A stretch of DNA of 64,000 nucleotides from positions 3,504,501-3,568,500 of the forward strand of contig OZ004590.1 of assembly GCA_963924555.1 (NCBI GenBank), given 5' to 3'. Shown one piece after another: positions 13,299 to 21,547 of the stretch. Every line of letters begins with the position of its first letter. Position 1 is the first letter of the stretch. The DNA is from Crambe crambe (lineage: Eukaryota; Porifera; Demospongiae; Poecilosclerida; Crambeidae). Position numbers and translations under genes: made by a program. Below the pieces are notes generated by a model, which did no database searches, was not told the DNA's origin, and saw nothing but the letters and a program-made list of their open reading frames with translations.

Positions 13299-13923
13299 TG
13301 CACGCACGCACGCACACACACACACATACACATTAATTAAATCGAGCATAATCTGAAGCTACCTGAATGTGACATGCAGTCTGGATATAATGGAACAACT
13401 TTGTTTGCTTACTTTTTGAGTCACATAGTCATCCTTTTTTTCCACAGAAACTACACACTACACACTGCTACACACTAGCTCCACGTGTGTTTTTTTTCAG
13501 TTTTGTAATTGTACCCCCTGAGGAAGGCCTGAGGACCAGGCCAAAATGTCGGATGTGATAAGAATTTTTTAAGCTAGTATCTAGAAAAGTTTTGATGTGG
13601 TAAAATTATATTCTCCCCCAAATAAAAATTCCTATAGCTAGATGGAACCCTGTTAGAGCACACATATCTTATTCAGCCTTTTCTTTAATTGTAACACTGA
13701 TGGATCCTATCAAGAGCAGTGATATCATAAGACCTATGTACAGTGAGCAATTGAGAATCAGAAGCTTTCATAATAAGTATTATGAGCAGGTGCACAAGAA
13801 TTTTTAATTGAATATGGGGGTGCTCAAGCTTAAAAAGATCAACTCACTAGGTTCATTCTGTGCTGACACTCCTCCAAACACAAACAGAAAATGGAGCAGG
13901 ATTTTCACTGATACTCGAAGCAT
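1..13923 (-). CDS. Secreted mucin-like mosaic protein (IgGFc-binding/NIDO/AMOP/VWD/EGF), 3' end outside window
   Basis: Gene-level model of 43 exons. It starts at a signal-peptide ATG (13921-13923, reverse) and runs off the left edge. Domain order is signal peptide, IgGFc-binding-like, NIDO, AMOP, VWD, linker with dibasic sites, beta-rich segment, six EGF-like domains, an unassigned segment, then a cbEGF array of 21 exons. Exon lengths sum to 7,654 nt and phases match at every junction, giving at least 2,551 residues. NIDO-AMOP-VWD is the core of MUC4/SUSD2-type proteins, and IgGFc-binding domains occur in mucus proteins. An extracellular matrix or mucus-layer role is inferred. Whether the protein ends in a membrane anchor cannot be seen, because the C-terminus is missing. 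Individual blocks are listed below. Confidence 0.85.
44..3436. repeat. 517-bp higher-order tandem repeat (three EGF exons per unit)
   Basis: Exons of one class (CTAGATTATTAGGTGCC on the plus strand, with a distinct TTTTGGTGCTTACC flank) begin at 560, 1076, 1593, 2110, 2624 and 3141, a spacing of 514-517 bp. Between them sit two other classes in fixed order, distinguished by their intron flanks (GTTAACATCTGAAAAA versus GTCCACATCTGAAAATCA). The unit amplified is therefore a three-exon block, not the single exon. Confidence 0.93.
44..3609 (-). CDS. Tandem array of 21 calcium-binding EGF exons
   Basis: Each exon is exactly 123 bp, enters and leaves in phase 1, and encodes one cbEGF of the form [16 protein letters not shown]...[20 protein letters not shown], with six Cys and the D-x-D-E-C calcium motif. 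Exons: 44-166, 217-339, 390-512, 560-682, 733-855, 906-1028, 1076-1198, 1249-1371, 1422-1544, 1593-1715, 1766-1888, 1939-2061, 2110-2232, 2280-2402, 2453-2575, 2624-2746, 2797-2919, 2970-3092, 3141-3263, 3314-3436, 3487-3609. Introns are about 47-50 bp with GT-AG ends. The array probably continues past position 1. Rigid calcium-stabilised EGF rods are typical of fibrillin- and Notch-like extracellular proteins. No single ORF reveals this array because of the tiny introns. Confidence 0.93.
3681..4213 (-). CDS. Unassigned segment between EGF blocks of the mucin-like protein
   Basis: Four exons, 4164-4213, 3991-4097, 3780-3930 and 3681-3720, with phases 1-0, 0-2, 2-0 and 0-1 that fit together. 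They encode about 115 residues including [20 protein letters not shown], a pair of Cys in TYCARNEC, and a stretch with hydrophobic beta-like runs and NIT/NVT glycosylation sites. I do not recognise a named domain. A SEA-like or other small alpha/beta module is possible from size and position between EGFs, but no SEA cleavage motif is visible. The 3991 donor (GTCCTA) is weak, so this exon boundary is the least certain. Confidence 0.6.
4325..5609 (-). CDS. Six EGF-like domain exons of the mucin-like protein
   Basis: Exons 5454-5609, 5275-5391, 5072-5191, 4703-4822, 4524-4643 and 4325-4462, all phase 1-1. The N-terminal one is a longer Cys-rich EGF with [16 protein letters not shown] and GFTGDGLKC. 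The next ones read [31 protein letters not shown], a non-calcium type ([11 protein letters not shown]), [15 protein letters not shown] and [16 protein letters not shown]. Unlike the array downstream these are divergent from one another, so they are older and not recently amplified. Confidence 0.88.
5718..6074 (-). CDS. Beta-rich segment with EGF-like end
   Basis: One 357-bp phase 1-1 exon following the VWD module. It encodes a beta-strand-rich stretch ([19 protein letters not shown], then [13 protein letters not shown] and [10 protein letters not shown]) ending in an EGF-like half, [13 protein letters not shown]...LTCLCTEG. The first part resembles cadherin- or Ig-fold-like repeats, but I cannot name the family. 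Confidence 0.75.
6453..7245. mobile_element. Long foldback element in intron, arms about 350 bp
   Basis: 6453-6803 is an inverted copy of 6897-7245 with a loop of about 90 bp. Each arm carries the motif CTGATGA-N19-GAAAC (plus-strand copy at 7165-7195, reverse copy at 6504-6534). A partial third copy lies at 55090-55280. The loop contains TCAGGTCATGACTCATTATA, which also occurs at about 6129, just left of the element. It occupies the intron 6075-7499 of the mucin-like gene. Penelope-like retroelement terminal sequence is a possible origin. Confidence 0.75.
7500..8042 (-). CDS. Post-VWD linker exons with dibasic/furin-like sites, including a duplicated exon
   Basis: Exons 7971-8042, 7840-7902 and 7500-7775, phase 1-1. 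The first contains [17 protein letters not shown], with RKKR a consensus furin-type site (7981-7992). The second encodes [20 protein letters not shown]. The third begins with the same 18 residues and then KKRQID, followed by [10 protein letters not shown] and CLYDLAVTG, which match the segment after VWD in MUC4-like proteins. The second exon is thus a recent duplicate of the start of the third, adding one extra basic site. Confidence 0.82.
8151..8871 (-). CDS. VWD domain (two exons)
   Basis: Exons 8663-8871 and 8151-8421. The N-terminal half begins [19 protein letters not shown], the classic GDPH-type VWD start. The C-terminal half has [15 protein letters not shown] and ends [20 protein letters not shown], the calcium-binding GxCGNxNxxxxND-type loop. 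A GDPH motif is an acid-sensitive autocleavage site in MUC2, MUC4 and MUC5AC-type proteins, so cleavage here is possible, but this is inferred only from the motif. The domain lies directly after AMOP, as in MUC4. Confidence 0.9.
8948..9875 (-). CDS. End of NIDO, furin-like site and AMOP domain
   Basis: Exons 9307-9875 and 8948-9123. The first starts with the last NIDO strands ([20 protein letters not shown], then [10 protein letters not shown]) and continues with RRRRKRQ (9642-9659), a strong polybasic furin-type site. AMOP follows: [15 protein letters not shown], then CCYD split across the intron from [30 protein letters not shown] and NKRP. The CC, C-x2-Y and RP landmarks match the AMOP family. 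Junction phase is 2. Proteolysis between NIDO and AMOP would give a two-chain protein. This is inferred from the site only. Confidence 0.87.
9992..10565 (-). CDS. NIDO domain (nidogen-type), main part
   Basis: Exons 10399-10565 and 9992-10345. They encode [17 protein letters not shown] and [18 protein letters not shown], then [19 protein letters not shown], the diagnostic NIDO SPFWxDVDxRxxGxVxYR pattern, then [11 protein letters not shown]. Phase 1-0 then 0-0 fits the flanking exons. NIDO occurs in nidogen, MUC4, SUSD2 and alpha-tectorin and is extracellular. Confidence 0.92.
10738..12099 (-). CDS. IgGFc-binding-like domain in one 1362-bp exon
   Basis: About 454 residues without introns, phase 1-1. 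Characteristic segments are [40 protein letters not shown], and a C-terminal [14 protein letters not shown]...[10 protein letters not shown] beta-sandwich pattern, as in the N-terminal domain of IgG Fc-binding protein (FCGBP) and relatives common in marine invertebrates. There are many N-x-S/T sites. The domain name is historical, and IgG binding is not implied in a sponge-like animal. Its position immediately after the signal peptide is as expected. Confidence 0.9.
12100..13847 (-). other. First intron of the mucin-like gene
   Basis: 1.75 kb between the signal exon and the IgGFc-binding exon. It holds a CA microsatellite (13250-13330), a small hairpin at 13518-13555 (CCTGAGGAAGGCCTGAGGAC followed by the complementary CAGGCC), and otherwise AT-rich sequence. 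I see no exon in it. Confidence 0.6.
13250..13330. repeat. (CA)n microsatellite
   Basis: Uninterrupted CA dinucleotides from about 13250, followed by CGCA variants up to about 13330. Confidence 0.95.
13848..13923 (-). CDS. First coding exon, signal peptide of the mucin-like protein
   Basis: ATG at 13921-13923 (reverse) opens [18 protein letters not shown] followed by VSAQNEP: a basic start, a hydrophobic core and an SA-Q cleavage-like end. The donor GTGAGT lies at 13842-13847. The exon ends in phase 1 and joins the phase-1 IgGFc-binding exon to read QNEPTNSVG. It is clearly related to the first exon of the GPCR gene (60818-60896). Confidence 0.88.
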
Positions 13924-15175
13924 GATCAAGCTTGGCCTACACTATAGCACAGTGCCTGCTAATTTTCCTGAACCACATTTTTGAGCACAGAAGTGAAAAT
14001 GGGAGTGTGTTAGTTACACCACTCAATAAGGGCATAGTAAATTCCTGCAGTTGCATGGGCCATTAGGCATAGCACATACAATCAAGATAGCTCGATTAAG
14101 AGGTGTATTGTGATGCCCAGTCAGACCCAAGTATATGTATAGCTGACAGCAAGCCTCCCACCTTTCCCCTGACCTCTGCTCACCACTGGTGAGAATAAAA
14201 TCTATGGGGATATTGAAATGTGCTATTATAGTCTTGTCTATCACCCTCAGAGTCCTACAACTGACTCATTATATGTGTAATATGACAATGGAACCTGGAT
14301 ACATTTGGGACCCAGCCTTTTCCACTTATTTGATTAGCATTGAGCGTGCGCATGATGACAAAAATGCGCATGCGTACGACTTTGCCCGCAAAATTCAAAA
14401 ATTGAAGAGGCCATCTTGGATTACAGCTGCAATATGTAGATAATGGTTTCTAGTGCATCTACAAGTAGTAGTCAGCTTCTCCCAGGCTGAAGCAAGACTT
14501 GGAAAGATGATGTTGGTCTCTGGCCTAGCACAATGTAGGAATGTTTTTCACCCAGCCCGAAGGATTGGAGAACAACGAATGCTGGGTGATGTGCTTGATA
14601 GAGATAGGCAGTGATGTAACCAAAACCTCAATAAAAGTCACATATCAGAGTTACTGTACCTAATCTTAAAAAGGAGTTAAAAGTATCTCAGGATTAAGTG
14701 AGTTGTTATTTACTATCCAAACCCTATAGCCCTCCCACTCCATCAAAGTACTGAAGGTAGCCATTTCTGATGTGTATAGCTATAATTATACATCATCTAA
14801 TAGCTAGGATCTCCTAACAGTAACTGATGGTACTGTAGCTAATTTCATTTATTCAATTGCTTTACCAGATGATACTCACATTCAAAAGCTAGATGAAGCA
14901 GTGAGACTTTCCTTAGTGTCTTCCTTTTGTGATGTAAACTTTATCATTAGTGTAGAAAGAACAGCTATAACCTAAATACCAAAGAAAGGTAATGCTAAGA
15001 CTTGTGTGTGTCAATATCAGATCCATTTGTATAACTGCCAATTGCAATTAATATACTTTATAGAAAATATTATAAGAATAAGAGTGCACTACTGGACTAT
15101 ACGTAGCTGTGATTACACAATGTACTACAAAGTAATGATAGGATTAAAAAGTGAAAGTTACATGTTTAAAAATCG
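13924..15175. other. Intergenic sequence
   Basis: About 1.25 kb upstream of the mucin-like gene with only short spurious ORFs, AT-rich. The promoter of the mucin-like gene should lie here, but I see no distinctive motif. Confidence 0.5.
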
Positions 15176-15409
15176 TCATTCATTTTTCAAATTGCTCCTT
15201 CCAATTGCCGATTTATTTTGTATAACGTCATTTTCTGGATTTGGCATTTCTTGAGGAGCTTCATTATTTTCTGGTACATAATAAACAATGTTAAATACTG
15301 TTCCTTTCTTTCCATCGTCACTTGAAGGAACATGTTTTGTTACTTTAATTTCTTCCAAGCTATCTTCATCAGCATAAATAATATTAGTTGCACTGAAGCA
15401 TTCTGGTTC
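15176..15409 (-). pseudogene. Possible C-terminal tail exon near the EGF fragment
   Basis: An open segment ending at a stop at 15176. It encodes a hydrophilic, acidic/polar stretch including LEEIKVTKHVPSSDDGKKG and NEAPQEMPNPENDV, preceded by an acceptor-like TTAAAG. It would suit a cytoplasmic tail. However, its open frame is phase 0 while the EGF exons leave in phase 1, and joining them in phase 1 meets a stop within nine codons. There is no transmembrane segment between. It may be a relic or unrelated. Confidence 0.3.
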
Positions 15410-16542
15410 CTTTAACCATTAACTTCTAAACTTTATACGTTTGAAGTTTAATTCTTATCATCAGAGTCCAGATCGTCCACTGCTAGTGTGTACCCTATGC
15501 CACAGGAACATTCGAATGAGCTATATGTGTTAGTGCAGGTCTGGTTACACCCTCCATTGCTGGTTTCACAATCATCGATATCTATAAACCATTAACTTCT
15601 AAACTTTATACGTTTGAAATTTAGTTCTTACCATCACAGTCCAGATCGTCCACTGCTAGTGTGCACCCTGTGCCGCAGGAACATTCAAATGAGCCATACA
15701 TGTTAGTGCATGTCTGGTTACATCCTCCATTGTTGGTCTGACACTCATGGACATCTATAATAATGAATTTAAAAATTTTATACATTTGAAGTTAATTCTT
15801 ACCATCACAGCCAAGATTATCCATTGCTAGTGTGTATCCTATGCCACAGGAACATTCAAATGAGCCATACGTGTTAATGCATGTCTGGTTACATCCTCCA
15901 TTGCTGGTTTGACACTCGTCAACTTCTATAAACCATGAACTTAGAAATTCTATAATATTATTGGAGGTTTAATTCTTACCATCACAGTCCAGATTGTCCT
16001 CTGCTAGTGAGTACCCTATGCCACAGGAACATTCAAATGAACCATACGTGTTAGTGCATGTCTGGTTACACCCTCCATTGCTGGTTTGACATTCATCGAC
16101 ATCTATAAACGTATCATGAACTTCAAAATTCTATAATACTTTATAGTCTGGTAGTTGAAGGGTTGAACACGGAAAAAAATTGAAGAAAAATAATTTTGGT
16201 ACCATTAGAAAGCAAATTTTTTGTAGAATAACATATCCAAAATCCTCTCAAATCCTCCTTGGGGAAACTTTTTTATGTGCAATAATATTCTTATGCATCA
16301 AAATGCGATGTCCACGAAAATTAAAATTTTTGCTCCTTATAAGAAATGTATTGCGTAAATATTCACCGCGAAATTAAATAGTAAGGAAAATGCTTGTGTT
16401 AATGAAGGTGTTGACCTCTATAACATGACTCTGCAATTTTTTTGGCCATGTGGCCATGTGTAGAGCAGCTGGAAATTTCAAGACCATGTGCCTAGCTTTG
16501 TAAGCTTCAAGATTTATTGTTCTGCAACCAATTTGTATAGCT

Positions 16543-17100
16543 ATGGCTGAAGGGCACCTTGCTAGTAGTGCCTTCAAGAAGGATTACTGTGTAATATGTA
16601 AGCTAGGTTTTGAAAATGCAAAGCCAGTCTATGTGACTAAGAAGGGAATATCGACACTTATCGATTATAGTGAAAAACATGGGAGAGATGATCTTCATAC
16701 CTACCTGAATCAATGTATAAGTGCTGATCCTATTGAAGCTGTACTAGTACATCCTAACTGCCGTAGAGATTTTACTGACAAAAAAAGGCTAGGGCTTCAT
16801 GGTCATATTTTAGATGGTGAAGTACCCTGTGCAAAGAGATTGCGGTCCAGTTTTTTATCCTTTAACTGGAAGGAAGACTGTATGCTCTGCATTAAATCTG
16901 CCATATTTGATACTCGACATCCAGAGAGACATCAAGTACACAAAGTATCCACTATCCCCATGCGCTGCAATCTTCTAGAATGCTGTAAGGAAAGAGGAGA
17001 CCAATGGGCGTCTGAGGTTGAAAATCGCCTCCAGGGATGTATTGATTTAGTTGCAGCAGAGGCAATGTATCATGATAGCTGTTTAACGAAATTAAGCTGA
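16543..17100 (+). CDS. Transposon-borne Cys/His-rich protein, N-terminal part
   Basis: 185 codons from ATG 16543. Paired cysteines in DYCVICKLGF, VHPNCRRDF, DCMLCIKSA and CNLLECCKERGDQW, plus a terminal YHDSCLTKL, suggest zinc-binding modules. The layout resembles the widespread mobile-element-associated metazoan proteins that pair an N-terminal CxxC region with a C-terminal CXC domain. A donor-like CTGCAG|GTCAGT just after the stop and an acceptor TATACAG before 17853 suggest that this ORF may splice to the CXC ORF across the nested MITE, or be frameshifted relative to it. DNA binding is inferred. Confidence 0.6.
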   Translation: MAEGHLASSAFKKDYCVICKLGFENAKPVYVTKKGISTLIDYSEKHGRDDLHTYLNQCISADPIEAVLVHPNCRRDFTDKKRLGLHGHILDGEVPCAKRLRSSFLSFNWKEDCMLCIKSAIFDTRHPERHQVHKVSTIPMRCNLLECCKERGDQWASEVENRLQGCIDLVAAEAMYHDSCLTKLS

Positions 17101-17164
17101 AGAGAGATCACAAGAAGAAGAAAACTGCAGGTCAGTGAATACCAACAAAGTCCACGCATATTAA

Positions 17165-17803
17165 CAAGGGCGTATCGACCCGCCGAAGGCGGGGAGAGGG
17201 CATGCAACTCCCATACAGGCTGTATAGCCACCGAAATGCTGCAGGTTACTAAAAATAGATTTCAGTGCGCATGCGATGACGCGTTGTGAGCTCATGAATT
17301 AAATCAGCTGACTATTATCATATGACGTAACTACACCAGCTAGCACTACAAGTACTATAGTATAGCCCTACAGATCGAGATGGAGTCACCAGAACTCCGC
17401 AAGGAATGTGTTGAAGAAGTAGAAGGACTGTGGAACCTATTTGTACTTCAATCTGTTCGTCAGAAGTTGCTGACTAAGTTTGCTTCTCCAGCTGTAGCCT
17501 CAACGGCGGAAGTAGGCTCGTTAAGCTCAATCTTTCAGTTATCAATTCCTGGTCTAATTCGAAATTTGCCTCAGCCATGCATGCTTTCAAAGGACTGTGG
17601 CTTTGGAGTTGAAAGCCGGCCGGCCGGCTAGCTGTTTGCGCGCGCGTGTGCGGTATACTGTACTAGGCTAGGTACGTACTAGTGATGAAATGTGACGCCA
17701 AACCACAATCTATTTTTAGTAACCTCCAGCATTTCAGTGGCTATACAGCCTGTATAGGAGTTGCATGCCCTCTCCCCGCCTTCGGCGGGTCGATACGCCC
17801 TTG
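17165..17803. mobile_element. Nested 639-bp TIR element (MITE), copy 1
   Basis: The ends CAAGGGCGTATCGACCCGCC and the inverse GGCGGGTCGATACGCCCTTG are long inverted repeats, about 95-110 bp through the CAGCATTT-GGTGGCTATACAG segment. A 7-bp target duplication ATATTAA is at 17158-17164 and 17804-17810. A second copy is at 62057-62686 in the opposite internal orientation. The internal ORF at 17380-17631 (starting MESPELRKECVEEVEGLW) looks passenger-derived and is only 83 codons. A 7-8 bp duplication suggests hAT-like mobilisation. Confidence 0.9.
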
Positions 17804-17874
17804 ATATTAACCACTTTGATCACTTGTAATCATTATTCTCGCTTCTATATACAGGTAGACATCAAGATGAAGGA

Positions 17875-18696
17875 ATGCTGCAATGGTTCAAACTTCTTAT
17901 TCAATGGTTAGAATCAGAATCTGGTGCAGAATTGTACACTCTTACGGAGCTGCATTCTAAAATGATTGAATTATCTGATGGATCTGGTGTTTACACGATC
18001 AAGAGGATGAAGCAAAAGCTACAAGAACACTACAAAGAGTACATATTCTTTGCAAATGTTGAGGGTCGTGAGAATGTTGTCTGCTTTAGAAACATGGCAA
18101 AGTACATCATTAATGAAAAGTGGCATTCATCAAGGAACAGCATGGAGGATGAAGCTGGGTGGATAGTAACTACTGCAGCAAAAATTATAAGAGATGAAAT
18201 CCGAGATAAAAAATATGACTGCAAATCTTATCCAACCAATGAAGACATTACTTTTATTGGTCAAGGCAGTAAGTGGATTCCTCATCATCTACAAACATTC
18301 CTCAGAATTATTGAAGTGAAGCAGAACAGCATTGGGCATGCTCTTGTACAATCATCTCGGCCAAGATCGGTGATAGCACCAACAATGTTCGGTGTGGGCA
18401 TTGAAATGGACCATGTTTTTGGCCTTAATCCAACACTGTGGGGGTGGAAGCTAGAAGGCTTAATACTACATCCAGTCATGACTGATATAGAACCAGCACC
18501 AGAAAGCTTGCTGAAATTTGTTCGTTGCAAGTGTAAGCTTTCAACCAGAAATCCATGTGGTAACAATACTTGTTCTTGTCGTAAGCATGGATTAAAGTGT
18601 GTCACAGCATGTGGCGATTGCAGGGGAGAAAGTTGTAGAAATGCTGAAGAAACTGTTTATGACGATACTGACATAGATATTTCCGAATTCATATGA
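17875..18696 (+). CDS. Transposon-borne protein with C-terminal CXC (tesmin/TSO1-like) domain
   Basis: 273 codons. The C-terminal part reads KFVRCKCKLSTRNPC, NNTCSCRKHGLKCVTACGDC and ESCRN, matching the Cys pattern of CXC domains, which bind zinc and DNA. The rest is alpha-helical with no transposase triad that I can identify. ATG 17875 is only the first in frame. The true N-terminus is probably spliced from the upstream ORF. Confidence 0.7.
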   Translation: MLQWFKLLIQWLESESGAELYTLTELHSKMIELSDGSGVYTIKRMKQKLQEHYKEYIFFANVEGRENVVCFRNMAKYIINEKWHSSRNSMEDEAGWIVTTAAKIIRDEIRDKKYDCKSYPTNEDITFIGQGSKWIPHHLQTFLRIIEVKQNSIGHALVQSSRPRSVIAPTMFGVGIEMDHVFGLNPTLWGWKLEGLILHPVMTDIEPAPESLLKFVRCKCKLSTRNPCGNNTCSCRKHGLKCVTACGDCRGESCRNAEETVYDDTDIDISEFI

Positions 18697-19876
18697 GAGC
18701 CAACATTATATTATTATTATAGCTATAATACAGTAACCCAATTTAATTTTTGAGTCAAATTTTGTATTAACTACATTTCTTATGATAGCATTAATTTTTT
18801 TTCGGATATCACATTTTTTGGGAACTTAGAAAATGCCAGAAACCAATTATTTCACATAAAAATGTTTCCCCAAGGAGGATTTGAGAGGATTTTGGATATG
18901 TCATTCTACAAAAAATTTGCTTTCTAATGGTACCAAAATTGGCTTTCTTCGATTTTTTTCCGGGTTCACCCCTTTTCGTAGCTTCAACTACCAGACTATT
19001 ATTAGAGATTTAATTCTTACCATCACAGTCAAGATTGTCCACTGCTAGTGTGAACCCTATGCCACAGGAACATTCAAATGAGCCATACGTGTTAGTGCAT
19101 GTCTGGTTACACTCTCCATTGCTGGTTTGACACTCATCAGCATCTATTAACCATGAACAGAACTTCAAAAATATTATACATTTGACATTAAATCCTTACC
19201 ATCACATTCTAGATTGTCCGCTGCTAGTGTGTACCCTATGCCACAGGAACATTCATATGAGCCGTACATATTAGAGCATGTCTGGTTACATCCTCCATTG
19301 TTGGTTTGACACTCATCAACATCTATAAACATTGAACTCAAAATTCTATAATATTTTTGGAGGTTTAATTCTTACCATCTACAATTTAGGTATCAAAAGA
19401 TAGCCCATTGAAAACTTATTCAGAATCCTGATGGCTGTAATAGATCATTAAAGCAGGTGTCCAATTAGTCTGGCGTCGCTAGCCCTGGTCTGGGCTGGCG
19501 ACGCCAACTAGTGTCCAATAATCAGATGAAAATATCAGACAGCTACCAGTTTATGGCAGAGTTTTCTAGTTATGATTGTCAAAGTTGGAAGACAGGAAAT
19601 TCTTTCCTTCCCCTATCTGTGTCTCCACCAAGCTTCAAATACCACTGCAATAGCTACAAACCTGAACTTATGTAAGGCACTACTTTTAGGTATAATCTAT
19701 ATTCAGAGGGCAAACTTCCAGATTCAATGTAATCAGCACCTTCTGAATATAACATGCCCAAAGTTTCAAGTCCCAAAAATAAATGGTACTATCGTTACCG
19801 CTAGTTTTTTTTGTGAAGCCAGTCAGTTGTGTGAATTTTTAAATCTAGTTCATCTAAGTTGACATAAATTTTTGTT

Positions 19877-20033
19877 ACACGTGACAGTCGAGGGTATAGA
19901 AATCAAACGCTTTCTACTTTTGAAAAAAAATAATTCAAAAGGCAGAAATGTTTATTGTAAAGCATCAAAAGTAAATTTTGACTAAAACGTGAATAACATT
20001 AATTTTGATTTCTACCTCGACTGTCACATGTGT
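19877..20033. mobile_element. Small MITE with TIRs of about 30 bp
   Basis: ACACGTGACAGTCGAGGGTA continuing to ATAGAAATCAAA at the left is inverted at the right (TTTTGATTTCTACC, then TCGACTGTCACATGTGTA), with a mismatch or two and about 95 bp between. Confidence 0.7.
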
Positions 20034-20212
20034 ATCTATCACTGTAAAGGTAGTTATTAACTGGCAGAATTTGGTCTTTGGATTCTGAATTCTAGATTTC
20101 ACACAATTAGGCCATAATTTTGATGTTTATCATCACAAGATTTTCAGATATCCATGAGGGAGGGATTTTAATATTCAATAATCGAAAAACTAAGTAAGAA
20201 GAAAAGTAGAGA

Positions 20213-21032
20213 TGGCTGTGTGCAGTTCAAAAAAATTCAGCAACAAGTGAGTGAACTTCAGTCAAGTAGGGTAGGTGTGGGTATTATGAGTCAGCTAAGT
20301 ATTGTTGCTCTTTTCTTGGAAATGGACTATCTTAGAATCCTGAAAATTGCTCCAGATATAAAATAGGTTATGTAGAACTAATGTGTGGAGAAAGTAATAA
20401 AAATATTGCATCTTGCAGATAGGAGGCATGATCTTACATGACACACTCGGGAAGGTATTATGAGTCATAGGTATGAATTATGAGTCGCTGGCTTGATTTT
20501 TGCCTCTAAGAATTGATAATGTAGCTAAGATTTCTACAAAACAAAAATAATAACCTTAAATTACTTTAAAATTCATTTTTTACTCCATCTTGTAGCATCA
20601 TTGGTTCCCTGCGCTTTTTTTATTCAGATTGGTCACGATTATACCCAATTTTTAAACTTCTTATTTAAGATTATGTTTATGCATGAATAAGGCATTTTTC
20701 TGGATGATTTTATTTGATCAAAAGACCAAAAAAATTATTAAGTTTTCATATCTAAAGTATCAACTCTTGTAGATTATTATCAAGTAGTGAACCCATAATA
20801 GGGACTGACTCATAATACCCACACCTACATACCCTATCCCCTTACCCATCACCAATATTGCCAAACTACGAGCTATTTTTCACTTCCATGACAGGCCACA
20901 ATGAGATATAAAGGGAGTGCATAGTTAGCTCGTAGTTTGGTAATATTGGTGATGGTGGTGATGGGTAAGGGGATACTTGACTGAAGTTCACTTTCTTGTT
21001 GCTGAACTTTTTTGAACCACACACAACCATCC
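20213..21032. mobile_element. Foldback element, about 820 bp, with secondary hairpin
   Basis: The left end (GTGTGCAGTTCAAAAAAATT, then CAGCAACAAG and GAACTTCAGTCAAGTA) is inverted at 20960-21031. Inside, 20835-20875 and 20925-20970 (GGTGATGGGTAAGGGGATA and its complement) form another hairpin. The sequence right of it (21090-21230, CAACTGGATGCTGTGATC) recurs at 58160-58290. Confidence 0.7.
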
Positions 21033-21522
21033 ATTTTTCCTTTAATTGTTCATCACCTTTTTTGATGTAATCCTCTATTATTTTATTATAGGCAACTGGA
21101 TGCTGTGATCTTGCTATCCAAGTCAATCGTAGCTATGTAGTTCATTGGATAATATTGTATGAGCCAAATTGAATCTGATCTGGAAGGGCTAATGGCTTAG
21201 CTATACAGTTTATAATAAAAATTACCATTGACATGGATATCATGATTTTTTAAAGTGTTATGCATGTACCTGATTAGTATTGCATCAAGGCTTGATTCAT
21301 AACCAGACTAGTGCCTAGAGTTTATGTTCTGAGCATCGAGAGACCAATATCAAGAGAGAAAGCTAAGGTCAAGATCCAAGAATCACGTGTACGGGGGTGG
21401 GACATGAAAATGTCTGCCATGTTGTAGGTTGAAAGCTAGCAAGTTGGAAAATGACTTGCTATTTTTTAACATGTCAAATAAAGGCAGGGGCTGATCCAGG
21501 TAGGGGTTTAAGGGACCTGGTC

Positions 21523-21547
21523 CCCCCCCCCCCCCCCCCCCCCCCCC
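21523..21547. repeat. Poly-C tract
   Basis: About 25 consecutive C residues on the plus strand. It creates a meaningless glycine-rich ORF on the minus strand. Confidence 0.95.

Larger units (their letters stand above)
16144..18998 (+). mobile_element. 2.85-kb DNA transposon with TIRs of about 130 bp and TTA target duplication
   Basis: The termini TAGTCTGGTAGTTGAAG (16144) and CTTCAACTACCAGACTA (ending 18998) are inverted, and the similarity extends inward through GGTACCATTAGAAAGCAAAT and the CCAAGGAGGATTTGAGAGGA segment, to about 16280 and 18855. Flanks are TTA at 16141-16143 and 18999-19001, a 3-bp TWA duplication as in PIF/Harbinger-type insertions. It sits in an intron of the EGF fragment, in the opposite orientation to those exons. 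It encodes two ORFs (below) but no recognisable transposase catalytic domain, so the superfamily is uncertain. Confidence 0.85.
15459..19379 (-). pseudogene. Truncated and decaying cbEGF exon cluster
   Basis: Six 123-bp cbEGF exons: 19200-19322, 19021-19143, 15980-16102, 15803-15925, 15632-15754 and 15459-15581. A seventh survives only as the donor plus four bases at 19376-19379. They are related to the array at 44-3609 (e.g. [20 protein letters not shown]). Decay signs: the last exon has lost its sixth Cys (LDSD instead of LDCD) and its donor is AT instead of GT (15457-15458), so reading continues to a stop four codons later. One exon has an extra Cys replacing the Tyr of GTGYTL. No signal-peptide exon is visible upstream. 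A 2.85-kb transposon splits the cluster. Confidence 0.75.

Noticed and set aside
17380-17631. ORF inside the MITE as a host gene
   Set aside because: It is part of the mobile element (copy 2 carries it too), short, with no domain recognised.
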